From Sulfitobacter sp. S223 (GTDB taxonomy: Bacteria > Pseudomonadota > Alphaproteobacteria > Rhodobacterales > Rhodobacteraceae), in NCBI RefSeq assembly GCF_025143825.1, contig NZ_CP083560.1, positions 2,852,001 to 2,916,000 of the forward strand: a stretch of 64,000 bases of DNA. Direction: 5' to 3'. The notes under the pieces were generated by a model. The model was not told where the DNA came from, ran no database searches, and saw only the letters and a program-made list of their open reading frames with translations. Positions 37,591 through 46,127 of the stretch are shown piece by piece. The stretch's first letter is position 1. The number at the start of each line of letters is the position of its first letter. The position numbers and the translations under genes are program-made.

Positions 37591-39045
37591 CTAGCCATGG
37601 TAGGCGGCAACTGTCTTCAGCGTGGTAAATCCATAAAGCGCCTCGAAACCCTTTTCCCGGCCATGCCCTGACAGACCCGATCCCCCAAAGGGCAGCTCAA
37701 CCCCGCCGCCCGCGCCGTAATTATTCAAAAACACCTGACCCGAACGTAGTTTGCGCGCGAGCCGCATCTGGCGCGCCCCATCGCGTGACCAGACAGATGC
37801 CACCAGTCCGTAGTCAGTCCCATTGGCAATTTCCAGCGCCTCTGCTTCGTCTTCAAACGGTATGATGACTTGTACCGGGCCAAAGATTTCTTCACGTGCC
37901 AGCACGTGATCCTGCGGCACCGCTTCGAAAAGGGTCGGTGCAATATAGGCACCTCCAGCCGGCGCATCATCAGTGATTTCGCCTTGCGCGATCATGCTCA
38001 GATCCGCACCCTTGGCGAGAAAACCCTCAACGATCTCCTTTTGCCGTGCAGACACCAGCGGGCCCAAGGCCATATCTGCCATGGCCGGACCTGCCCGCAA
38101 GGCGGCGTACTTTTCGGCCATCTTGCTGACGACCTCACCGTAGACGTCGCGATGCACCAGTATCCGCGATGACGCAGAGCAGGTCTGACCAGCGTTCTGG
38201 ATACCCGCATTCACCAAAAACGGCAGGGCCGCTTCGATGTCAGCGTCATCGAAAACAATCTGTGGTGATTTTCCACCCAATTCCAGCGTCAAGGGCACGA
38301 CGTTCTGCGCGGCAGACTGCTGGATCAGACGTCCGGTACCAACCGATCCCGTGAAGGAGATATGATTGACACCGCTATGAGTGGTCAGTGCGGCTCCTGC
38401 CTCGGCCCCGAGCCCGGGCACCACATTCAATGCTCCGTCAGGCAGCCCCGCGCGGCGCGCAAGTTCTCCAAAGGCAAGCGCGGTCAGGCAGGCCTCTTCT
38501 GCGGGTTTCAGTACCGCAGTGTTGCCCGCAGCAAGCGCGGCACCGACCGAACGCCCGATTATCTGCATCGGATAATTCCACGGAATGATATGCCCCGTCA
38601 CGCCGTGCGGTTCACGCAAGGTGTAAACAGTGTAGCCATCAAGATAAGGAATGGTCTGACCGTGCAGTTTGTCCACCGCTCCTGCGTAGAACTCCATGTA
38701 TCGCGCCAACGCCACCACATCTGCCCGCGCCTGACTAAGCGGCTTGCCGACGTCCAGCGCCTCCATCTGCGCCATCGCATCTATGTTTTCCAGAACAAGA
38801 ACACCGATTTTGTAAAGGATACGGCCCCGTTCGACAGCGGTGGCGCGCCCCCAAGGCCCGTCATAAGCCGCCCGCGCTGCGGCAACCGCGCGGTCGATAT
38901 CATCCGCATTCCCGCGTGCAATTTCGCACAGGGTACTGCCGTCAGACGGGTTGATAAGCGGAAGGAGGGCACCACTGGCACAAGGCGTCCATTTGCCCGC
39001 AATCAAGCAATGGGCAGGATCAACATCAAGCGCGCGGATAGGCAT
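37591..39045 (-). CDS. NAD(P)-dependent aldehyde dehydrogenase
   Basis: 484 residues, complete. Catalytic Cys289 in NAGQTCSASSR and general-base Glu255 in LELGGKSP; N-anchoring Asn in IIPWNYP near 157; GSVGTG near 234. The family includes betaine-aldehyde and gamma-aminobutyraldehyde dehydrogenases; specificity cannot be read. In operon with the SDR downstream. Confidence 0.92.
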   Translation of the reverse strand: MPIRALDVDPAHCLIAGKWTPCASGALLPLINPSDGSTLCEIARGNADDIDRAVAAARAAYDGPWGRATAVERGRILYKIGVLVLENIDAMAQMEALDVGKPLSQARADVVALARYMEFYAGAVDKLHGQTIPYLDGYTVYTLREPHGVTGHIIPWNYPMQIIGRSVGAALAAGNTAVLKPAEEACLTALAFGELARRAGLPDGALNVVPGLGAEAGAALTTHSGVNHISFTGSVGTGRLIQQSAAQNVVPLTLELGGKSPQIVFDDADIEAALPFLVNAGIQNAGQTCSASSRILVHRDVYGEVVSKMAEKYAALRAGPAMADMALGPLVSARQKEIVEGFLAKGADLSMIAQGEITDDAPAGGAYIAPTLFEAVPQDHVLAREEIFGPVQVIIPFEDEAEALEIANGTDYGLVASVWSRDGARQMRLARKLRSGQVFLNNYGAGGGVELPFGGSGLSGHGREKGFEALYGFTTLKTVAAYHG

Positions 39046-39149
39046 GGGAACAGTCCTTTCTCACATGTGCCAGACCAGCTTCGCAACACAGGCGCCCGTT
39101 GGCAAGCGGTGCGCATGTTTATCCCGCACGCGCCGCTGCAAAAGAAAGA

Positions 39150-39821
39150 TCAGTGGTTGTGCTGTGCAAGCCGCTGCAATTGGTCACGGTCCAGCAATTT
39201 CACACTGCCACGAGACTGTTCAATCCAACCACGCCGCTGGAATTCCTGCAACTGCCGTGAGACGACTTCACGCGCCGTGCCGAGTTCAACCGACAGCATC
39301 TGGTGGGTAGTCTTTATCACATCTTGACCATCCGACAGCTTGATCAACTTATCCGCAAGCCGCACGTCCAGTCGCTGAAACGCAACCTCGTCAATCATCA
39401 GGAAAAGATCGGTGATCCGCTTGGAGAACGCGGCAAAGACAAAATCACGAAACGGTTTGGACTGCCCCACAAGCTCGTCAAACAGCGTGCGCGGGATAGC
39501 AGCGGCACGGACATTTGTTTCTGCGATGCCCTCGGCAGAGTAATCCTCGAACGCCAGCAAGCAGGCTGTAGTTAACACACAGCTTTCACCGGCATGAATG
39601 CGGTACAGGACAATCTCGTGGCCGGTATCGGACACCTGCTGGACCCGCACAGTGCCATCCAGCAAGAAAAGCATGTTCTCGGGCGAATGGCCGGGACCAA
39701 AAATTGTTGTCCCCGTCGGAACCTCAACCACGGCACTTTGAGATATCAGCATGTCCTTGATATCAGGCGCCAGCCGCGAAAGCCCCGGAAAGCGTTCAAC
39801 CCATTCAAGTGTCTCAGTCAT
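39150..39821 (-). CDS. Crp/Fnr-family regulator with two cysteines
   Basis: 223 residues: cyclic-nucleotide-binding-like domain (about 15-130) and Crp-type winged helix (about 150-215; V-E-L-G-T-A-R-E-V-V-S-R-Q-L is the recognition region). The only cysteines are Cys81 and Cys87 in the GESCVLTTACLL loop, at the place where Crp proteins hold cAMP-contact residues. The four-Cys Fnr iron-sulfur pattern is absent. The ATG at 39821 (GGACGCCAAG upstream) fits. It is the last gene of the sulfur cluster, so it may be its regulator. Confidence 0.85.
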   Translation of the reverse strand: MTETLEWVERFPGLSRLAPDIKDMLISQSAVVEVPTGTTIFGPGHSPENMLFLLDGTVRVQQVSDTGHEIVLYRIHAGESCVLTTACLLAFEDYSAEGIAETNVRAAAIPRTLFDELVGQSKPFRDFVFAAFSKRITDLFLMIDEVAFQRLDVRLADKLIKLSDGQDVIKTTHQMLSVELGTAREVVSRQLQEFQRRGWIEQSRGSVKLLDRDQLQRLAQHNH

Positions 39822-39927
39822 CTTGGCGTCCCTGTCCTCACAACCCCTAGCGCGACTAAGGTCGCCCCGGAACACAGACTATAGACACCCCGACCGGATC
39901 ATCCAACAGCGCAGAACGCTATCCGTA

Positions 39928-41643
39928 TCAGACAGGATTGAACGCGCGCCAAGCGTCATATTGCGACAGGAAAACACGACCGTTCAGTTCGTCGATGAAA
40001 TGCGAACGATCCAGCCGATCCATCACGGGGCCTTTGACCTCCGAAAGATGCAACCCGATCCCCATATCGCGCAAACGGCGGTTGATCGCCTCAAGGCTCT
40101 CCAGCGCCGAATAGTCCACATCATTGATCGCGGGAAACATCAGGACCACGTTTTTGATCAACGTGCCGCTGGTGACGCGCTTCTGGATATAGTCCTCAAG
40201 AAACCGGGCATTGGCGAAATAGAGGCTCTCATCCACCCGCAGGATCAACAATGTCTCGTTTGTCTCAACCCTGTGGCGCAGAATGTTGCGGAAATGCTGG
40301 GTCCCCGGCACAAGGCCCACCTCGGCCACGTGCGGGCGCGATGTTTTGAACAGGTGCAACAGGACCGACACCAGCACGCCTGTGGCCACGCCAACCTCTA
40401 CCCCCATCCCAAGAGTAAGCAGGATTGTCACAGCCACTGCGGCAAAGTCTTTTTTCGAATAATCCCACGTCTTCTTAAGGATCGAGAAATCAACAAGGCT
40501 TAGAACGGCAACGATGATTGTGGCCGCCAGAGTGGCGTTTGGCAGAAAATATACAAGCGGGGTCAGACCCACAGCCGCAATAGACAGACCGACGGCAGTA
40601 TAGGCGCCTGCTGCGGGGGTATCTGCCCCTGCATCGTAGTTCACAACTGAACGTGAAAATCCACCCGTCACCGGATACCCGCCTGTGAAAGCCGCGCCGA
40701 GATTGGCCGCCCCCAGACCGATCAGCTCCTGATCGGGATCAATGCGCTGCCGCTTTTTGGCAGCCAGCGTTTGGGCAACCGAAACGGATTCGACAAAGCC
40801 GATCACGGAAATAAGGATAGCTGGCACCAGCAAGGCACCCAGAATATCCGGGGAAAAGCTGGGCAAAGTAAGGGGCGGTAGGCCCTGCGGCACCTCACCC
40901 ACAATTTTCACGCCGGCGTTATCCAGCCCGAACAGCCAGACCGATACAGTGGTCACCACGACAGCCCCGACCGGGCCCGCCTTTGTTGCGATATCCGCAA
41001 CCAGCGCAGAGGCGCCCAAGCGTCTCAGCAGCGGCTTAAGCCCCTTGCGCACCCAGAACAGGAACGCTGTTGCCAGCACCCCGATGATGACCGTGATCAA
41101 GTTGATCTCACCCAAATGTTCAAGAATCGAGGCAATCATCTCTGGCAATGTGTGACCAGATGCACTGATACCCAAGATGTGCTTGAGCTGGCTGGTCGCG
41201 ATCAGAATGCCCGATGCTGTTATAAAACCAGCGATCACCGGATGGCTTAAAAAATTAGCCAAAAACCCAAGGCGCAACACCCCCAGTAGCACCAAGAAAC
41301 CACCCGATAAAAAGGCCAGCGTCAGGGCGGCGACCGCGTAGCCTGCTGTGCCTTGCTCTGCCACCTGCCCGATGGCTGAGGCCGTCAGCAAGGACACCAC
41401 AGCGACCGGACCGACCGCCAACGCCCGACTGGTGCCGAAGATTGCATAAAGCACAATTGGCACGATTGAGGCATAGATCCCCGCCTCTGGCGGCAAGCCC
41501 GCCAGCAGCGCATAAGCAAGCGACTGCGGGATCAGCATGATCGTCACGATCAGCGCTGCAATCATGTCATTGGAGAAGGTGGTTCGGGTGTATGTCCGGC
41601 CCCAGTCAAAGACCGGAACGTAACGGCGCAACTGCTCAATCAT
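39928..41643 (-). CDS. SulP-family anion transporter with STAS domain
   Basis: 571 residues: about 12-14 membrane segments (20-430) including the SulP signature PQSLAYALLAGLPPEAGIYA, and a C-terminal STAS domain (about 440-560, VVLMFPAINDVDYSALESLE). It imports sulfate, bicarbonate or another anion. Located between the SQOR fusion and the Crp/Fnr gene, it probably handles sulfate or a sulfur oxyanion in the sulfide-oxidation module. Confidence 0.88.
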   Translation of the reverse strand: MIEQLRRYVPVFDWGRTYTRTTFSNDMIAALIVTIMLIPQSLAYALLAGLPPEAGIYASIVPIVLYAIFGTSRALAVGPVAVVSLLTASAIGQVAEQGTAGYAVAALTLAFLSGGFLVLLGVLRLGFLANFLSHPVIAGFITASGILIATSQLKHILGISASGHTLPEMIASILEHLGEINLITVIIGVLATAFLFWVRKGLKPLLRRLGASALVADIATKAGPVGAVVVTTVSVWLFGLDNAGVKIVGEVPQGLPPLTLPSFSPDILGALLVPAILISVIGFVESVSVAQTLAAKKRQRIDPDQELIGLGAANLGAAFTGGYPVTGGFSRSVVNYDAGADTPAAGAYTAVGLSIAAVGLTPLVYFLPNATLAATIIVAVLSLVDFSILKKTWDYSKKDFAAVAVTILLTLGMGVEVGVATGVLVSVLLHLFKTSRPHVAEVGLVPGTQHFRNILRHRVETNETLLILRVDESLYFANARFLEDYIQKRVTSGTLIKNVVLMFPAINDVDYSALESLEAINRRLRDMGIGLHLSEVKGPVMDRLDRSHFIDELNGRVFLSQYDAWRAFNPV

Positions 41644-41699
41644 TATTTCTCTCGAAAGTCATGCAGACGCCGCTGAATGCAGGGCCCGCCTGTGTATGA

Positions 41700-41721
41700 C
41701 GCGGCCTATGAACAGGCCGCG
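41700..41721 (-). terminator. Hairpin after the SQOR-fusion gene
   Basis: CGCGGCCT (41700-41707) and AGGCCGCG (41714-41721) form a perfect 8-bp stem with loop ATGAAC, ten bases past the stop. It may reduce read-through into SulP and the Crp/Fnr gene. No clear T-run. Confidence 0.5.
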
Positions 41722-41731
41722 CTGTTTCATA

Positions 41732-43411
41732 TTATTCTGCCGCCGCTTTGATCTTTTCCGGCTTTGCCATCCATTCCTTCCCTTTCAGCATGGCCTGCCA
41801 ATAAATCGGCGGCAGCAATTTTTCCTTCAGGAACCACGCGGCACGAGATGGCTTGGTCCCGTCCACAAGAAAGGATGGGAAGCTGGGCAACAGAACGCCA
41901 CCATAGCCAAACTCGGCCAGAACAATTTTGCCGCGCTCTACGGTTAATGGGCAGGACCCGTAGCCGTCATATTGCGAAACAGCGGACTTGCCCGCCATGT
42001 CTGCGACAATGTTATCGGCAACTGTCGGCGCTTGCTTGCGCGCAGCAGCAGCTGTTTTCGCGTTCGGCGCATTCATCACATCACCAAGAGACCAGATGTT
42101 GTCATAGGTTTTGTGACGCAAAGTTGCCTGATCCACATCAACCCACCCCGCCGCATCCGCAAGCGGTGACACGCTGATAAAATCAGGTGCAACCTGGGGC
42201 GGGCAGACGTGCATCATGTCGAATTCAACCTCGATCCGCGTTGGCGCTGTATCGGGCTTGGACACTTCGAATGTTGCTGTTTTCGCAGGGCCATCAACCG
42301 CAACAAGGTTGTGAAAGAAATTCAGTGTCACACCGTATTTATCGACATAGTTCTCCAGCGCCGGAACATAGTCTTTAACCCCGAACAACACGCCACCGGC
42401 GTTCATGAACTGGATGTCGATGTCTTTGAGTACACCACGCCGGAACCATGCATCACCGGACAGATACATCGCCTTTTGCGGCGCACCGGCGCATTTGATC
42501 GGCATCGGAGGCTGGGTAAACAATGCGCGCCCATTGCGCAGTTCCTGTACCAACTGCCACGTGTAAGGTGCCAGATCATACCGGTAGTTGGACGTCACGC
42601 CATTGCGCCCCAGTGTCTCTTCAAGACCTTCGATCTTATCCCAAGCCAACTTGATCCCCGGGCAAACAACCAGACGATCATATTTCACCACACGGCAGCC
42701 ATCCAGAATAACAGCGTTGTTCGCAGGTTCGAACGCAGCAACGGCGGCTTTGATCCATTTAACGCCCTTCGGGATCAAAGATGCCATGGTTTTGGCCGTG
42801 TCTTGCGCGTCGAAAATGCCGCCACCTACCATGGTCCAACCGGGCTGGTAGTAATGCACATCGGCAGGATCAATGATCGCTATAGAAACATCAGGCGCGC
42901 GCGACTTGAGGCTGGCGGCGACAGATATCCCGCCTGCCCCGCCACCGACGATCACCACGTCGTATTTGGCATCGCCTGTATCGGTGGGAGTTTTCCCCCC
43001 GTTGGCAATGCGCCGCGCGACACCGTTCATGTCATATCCAGCCGCCTTGGTCGCACCCAAAATCTCGGCCATTGGCAGGGATTTCGCTTTGGCAAGTGAC
43101 CACATTGTGGCGGACCTTGTGCCGCTGCGACAATAAGCAAAAACCGGTCCGGGCATTTCATCAAGAGCCGCGCCAAACAGTTCTGCGTCCTCGTCACGCA
43201 CCATGCCTGCCGTGATCGGGATATAGCGCGCTTCCATGCCGACCTTTTCTGCGGCACTGCGGATTTCTTCAAAGCTCGGTTGATCAGCCCCTTCGCCGTC
43301 CGGCCGGTTGCAGATAATTGCGCGGAAACCCTTTGCTTTAAGGGTTTCCACGTCGGACGCTGATATCTGGGGGCTGACTGTCAGCTCCGAGGAAATGCGT
43401 TTAAGTTCCAT
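41732..43411 (-). CDS. DUF442 phosphatase-like / sulfide:quinone oxidoreductase fusion
   Basis: 559 residues. Residues 1-110 are a TIGR01244/DUF442 domain with a phosphatase- or rhodanese-like loop YCRSGTRS (Cys94). From about 148 there is an FAD-binding SQOR (VVIVGGGAGGISVA) of the mitochondrial-type branch: the redox cysteine contexts VVCPGIKL and KCAGAPQKAMYLSGD are both present. It should oxidise sulfide at the membrane, giving persulfide for the MBL enzyme next door; the N-terminal domain may relay sulfane sulfur. Upstream neighbour 20 bases away. Confidence 0.88.
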   Translation of the reverse strand: MELKRISSELTVSPQISASDVETLKAKGFRAIICNRPDGEGADQPSFEEIRSAAEKVGMEARYIPITAGMVRDEDAELFGAALDEMPGPVFAYCRSGTRSATMWSLAKAKSLPMAEILGATKAAGYDMNGVARRIANGGKTPTDTGDAKYDVVIVGGGAGGISVAASLKSRAPDVSIAIIDPADVHYYQPGWTMVGGGIFDAQDTAKTMASLIPKGVKWIKAAVAAFEPANNAVILDGCRVVKYDRLVVCPGIKLAWDKIEGLEETLGRNGVTSNYRYDLAPYTWQLVQELRNGRALFTQPPMPIKCAGAPQKAMYLSGDAWFRRGVLKDIDIQFMNAGGVLFGVKDYVPALENYVDKYGVTLNFFHNLVAVDGPAKTATFEVSKPDTAPTRIEVEFDMMHVCPPQVAPDFISVSPLADAAGWVDVDQATLRHKTYDNIWSLGDVMNAPNAKTAAAARKQAPTVADNIVADMAGKSAVSQYDGYGSCPLTVERGKIVLAEFGYGGVLLPSFPSFLVDGTKPSRAAWFLKEKLLPPIYWQAMLKGKEWMAKPEKIKAAAE

Positions 43412-43431
43412 GTCTTATTCCCCAATCTGCT

Positions 43432-44316
43432 TTAAAGCCCGTTAACCGGAACTTTGAGCATTGGATTGCCGTCTTTATCGCGCGGGATTTCACCAGCACG
43501 CATGTTAATTTGCAGCGATGGAATGATGAGCTTGGGCACAGCAAGTTGCGCATCCCGCTCTGTACGGAACTTGACGAACTCTTCTTTCGATTTTCCACCA
43601 CCCACATGGATGTTGTGCGCTTTCTCTTCGCCAACAGTTGTTTCCCACTGGATGTCACGGCCGTTGGGGCCATAGTCATGGCACATAAACAGACGCATAT
43701 CATCCGGCAGGGCCAAGACCTTCTGGATGCTGTCATAGAGAACGCCTGCGTCCCCTCCGGGGAAATCGGCGCGGGCAGACCCACCATCCGGCATAAACAG
43801 CGTATCACCTGTGAAGGCAGCATTGCCCATCACATGCACCATGCAAGCTGGTGTGTGCCCAGGTGTATAGATCGCAAAGGCTTCCATGTTACCGATCTTA
43901 TAAGTATCGCCATCCTCGAACAGCGCATCGAACTGGCTGCCGTCACGCTGGAACTCTGTGCCTTCGTTGAAGATTTTCCCGAAGGTTTCCTGCACGACCA
44001 TGATCTTGGCACCGACGCCAATTTTGCCACCCAGCTGTTCCTGTATGTAAGGCGCGGCAGAGAGGTGATCGGCATGGACATGTGTTTCGATGATCCATTC
44101 AAGCTTCAGACCGCGCGATTTGATCGTTTCGATCAGGTTGTCGGCATGGGCATAGGTGATCCTGCCGGCAGAATAGTCGATATCCATCACGCTATCGACG
44201 ATCGCACAGGAATCCGATGTCGGGTCCTTTACAATGTAACTGATGGTGTTGGTGGCTTCGTCAAAATAACCGGTGACTTCGGGTTTCACGTCCATATTGA
44301 TAGGATACTCAGTCAT
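43432..44316 (-). CDS. MBL-fold hydrolase, persulfide dioxygenase (ETHE1/Blh)-like
   Basis: 294 residues. Metal-binding motif THVHADH near 79-85, with later His in Y-T-P-G-H-T and C-H-D-Y-G. The D-x-x-S-A-R-A-D-F-P-G-G-D block is typical of ETHE1-type persulfide dioxygenases and Blh. Likely oxidises glutathione persulfide to sulfite, downstream of SQOR. Part of the leftward sulfur operon, between YeeE and SQOR genes. Confidence 0.87.
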   Translation of the reverse strand: MTEYPINMDVKPEVTGYFDEATNTISYIVKDPTSDSCAIVDSVMDIDYSAGRITYAHADNLIETIKSRGLKLEWIIETHVHADHLSAAPYIQEQLGGKIGVGAKIMVVQETFGKIFNEGTEFQRDGSQFDALFEDGDTYKIGNMEAFAIYTPGHTPACMVHVMGNAAFTGDTLFMPDGGSARADFPGGDAGVLYDSIQKVLALPDDMRLFMCHDYGPNGRDIQWETTVGEEKAHNIHVGGGKSKEEFVKFRTERDAQLAVPKLIIPSLQINMRAGEIPRDKDGNPMLKVPVNGL

Positions 44317-44343
44317 GATTTTTCTCCTTTTCCGTTCAAGGGG

Positions 44344-44781
44344 CTAGGCAGCAGATTGCGCTTTGCGCGCTGCTAAGGATTGCAGAAACTTGGCAAGGAA
44401 AATCCCGCCCAACAGCGCCAGCGTGAAGGCAAAGACTTCCCAGCGGCCGGTGCCAAGCGCCGGCAAAGCGCCACCCGGACAAAAGCCCGCGATGCCCCAG
44501 CCGATGCCAAAGATGGCAGAGCCACCCAAAAGCTTGAGGTCGATCTTGTTGTTGGTGGGCAGCTGGAAGCTATCCTCGATGATAGGCGTGCCGCGTCCAA
44601 ACACCAGCTTATAGCCGATGAATGTGGTGATAACTGCGCCACCCATTACAAACACCAAAGAGGGATCCCAGCTTCCTGCAATATCAAAGAAGTTGAGCAC
44701 CTTTGCAGGGTTTGCCATGCCGGAAATCGCGATGCCGACACCAAAGACGAGGCCAATAAGATATGCTGTTATGATACGCAT
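44344..44781 (-). CDS. YeeE/YedE half-transporter (DUF6691 type)
   Basis: 145 residues with four membrane segments and the Cys motif GFCPGGALPALGTG, corresponding to the second half of TsuA/YeeE-type sulfur transporters. Abuts the first half-gene (stop and start adjacent). The pair should form a thiosulfate- or sulfane-sulfur-importing channel; cysteine relay is known for YeeE. Confidence 0.85.
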   Translation of the reverse strand: MRIITAYLIGLVFGVGIAISGMANPAKVLNFFDIAGSWDPSLVFVMGGAVITTFIGYKLVFGRGTPIIEDSFQLPTNNKIDLKLLGGSAIFGIGWGIAGFCPGGALPALGTGRWEVFAFTLALLGGIFLAKFLQSLAARKAQSAA

Positions 44782-45219
44782 TTATGCTGCTCCCAGAACG
44801 TGGCGCACGATGTAGACCGTCGCGAAAGTAAAGATCATGAATGTTATGGTGGCCATGAACGAACGTGGCGAAAGCCGCGCCATGCCGCAGACACCGTGGC
44901 CTGATGTACAGCCGGACCCAAGTGTGACGCCCACGCCAACGATCAAACCGCCAACCAGAAGCATTCCTGTAGAGACAGGCACCTGCACCGCAGGCATCTG
45001 CCCCGTCAGGAAAAAGATCAACGCCGGTCCACTAACCATGCCTGCCAGAACGGCTGCGCGCCAAGAGAAATCCTGAGCCGATGAAGGGGAGACGACACCG
45101 GCAAGAATGCCAGTGGCACCCATGATGCGACCCAAAAATAACATGAGCAAAGTGGCCGCGACGCCAATCAGCACGCCGCCGCCCAATGACATCCAAGGGG
45201 TAAATACAGTTTCCATCAT
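44782..45219 (-). CDS. YeeE/YedE half-transporter, first half
   Basis: 145 residues, four membrane segments, with the paired-cysteine motif GSGCTSGHGVCGMARLSPRS shared by YeeE proteins. Works with the next gene as a split transporter. It starts one base before the DUF2892 stop region. Confidence 0.86.
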   Translation of the reverse strand: MMETVFTPWMSLGGGVLIGVAATLLMLFLGRIMGATGILAGVVSPSSAQDFSWRAAVLAGMVSGPALIFFLTGQMPAVQVPVSTGMLLVGGLIVGVGVTLGSGCTSGHGVCGMARLSPRSFMATITFMIFTFATVYIVRHVLGAA

Positions 45220-45220
45220 C

Positions 45221-45433
45221 TTACATCCCGCAAGTTTTAATGCCGAAGATCGAATAAAGCGGGCATATACGAATTGCCGCAGTGACGATCATCACAAGGC
45301 CGATCACAACAGCCGCGTATTTCACAAAGCCACCCTCAAACAGCGGCAGGCCGCTTGCAAACGCAAGTATCAGCAGCACCACGCCCAAAGCGGCACGAAG
45401 GTATCGATCGAGCGTTCCAACATTGACAGTCAT
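45221..45433 (-). CDS. DUF2892 small membrane protein
   Basis: 70 residues: M-T-V-N-V-G-T-L-D-R-Y-L-R lead, two membrane helices, and a C-terminal CPLYSIFGIKTCG with two cysteines. DUF2892 proteins are common beside sulfide genes and often fused to rhodanese. The ATG at 45433 has GGAGGAACCATT upstream; in-frame starts further back lack this. First gene of the sulfur operon. Confidence 0.85.
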   Translation of the reverse strand: MTVNVGTLDRYLRAALGVVLLILAFASGLPLFEGGFVKYAAVVIGLVMIVTAAIRICPLYSIFGIKTCGM

Positions 45434-45492
45434 AATGGTTCCTCCAGAATCATATCCACATTTATGAATAGACCCTCGCCGCGCGGAGTTTT

Positions 45493-45505
45493 GTGATATT
45501 GTCAC
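45493..45505. promoter_or_regulatory. Candidate Crp/Fnr-type operator upstream of the sulfur operon
   Basis: GTGATATTGTCAC is a dyad (GTGA/TCAC, 5-base centre) like Crp-family sites, which usually have a 6-base centre. It lies about 60 bases before the DUF2892 start, the right place to control the whole operon by the Crp/Fnr protein encoded at its end. Assigned by pattern only. Confidence 0.35.
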
Positions 45506-45815
45506 TTAGGGGTGAAATTTTTTCATTTTTCTTGAAATCAGACCCGCGGAGATGGCACGCATTGGCCTCAAAAACCGCAAACGCGCCTGCGGTATTGTCG
45601 GTCATCTGACGCTTCACCGTTTCCATACCGGATCTTAATAGGGCTGAAACTTGCGCCTTATTAAGTTGGTCGCAGCGGTCCAACGCCAGGCATCTTCCCT
45701 GCATTTCAAGCTTCACTACGGAACCACAGACAGCGTTAGATCGCGGTGAAAGACCCGAAAATGGGCTTCAACTCTACAGTTGTGCAAAGTTCAGATCGGA
45801 GATCGCCCTAGTGTC
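45506..45815. other. Spacer upstream of the sulfur operon, no gene supported
   Basis: About 310 bases between the candidate operator and the IS relic. An 84-codon minus-strand frame (45462-45716) exists but has no recognisable domain or ribosome site and would cover the promoter. The stretch CCTAGTGTCCTAGAC at its right edge may be the outer end of the old IS element. Confidence 0.5.
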
Positions 45816-46020
45816 CTAGACGCCTGCATTCTTGATTTCTTCTGTTCTGCTTCAAAGGAAACGGGCGACAGCATGCCTTTGTTTGTGTGCTTGCGTGTCG
45901 GTTTTTTGAATATCCGAGGTATTCGAAGGCGTCCCGCCTTGCTGCGTCACGGGTGATATAGGTTCGCCGCTTGATCCGCTCACGTTTCAGCAGATGAACG
46001 ATCTCTCTACAAGCTATCAT
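45816..46020 (-). pseudogene. IS3-family transposase OrfB remnant (C-terminal end)
   Basis: Read leftward, REIVHLLKRERIKRRTYITR and DAARRDAFEY match the conserved C-terminal region of IS3-family OrfB. After FEY the frame must change: THE next frame gives TNKGMLSPVSFEAEQKK, and a third gives KNAGV followed by a stop at 45816, the usual end of such transposases. At least two frameshifts and no upstream catalytic domain: a dead fragment. Homology is by recognised motifs. Confidence 0.75.
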
Positions 46021-46127
46021 GCATGTCAGCAGCTACCACCGCCCCCGCTTTTTAAGCCGCAGCATGTCATATAGGCCCGATGGGTTGTTCAAGCCCGGCA
46101 ACGAGTAAGCGGAGTTTGATGTGAAGT

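Noticed and set aside
38362..39327. 321-codon plus-strand frame
   Set aside because: Antisense shadow of the aldehyde dehydrogenase gene; no domain or start signal.
45462..45716. 84-codon minus-strand frame upstream of DUF2892, considered as an ArsR-like regulator
   Set aside because: No helix-turn-helix or known motif, no ribosome site, and it covers the likely promoter.
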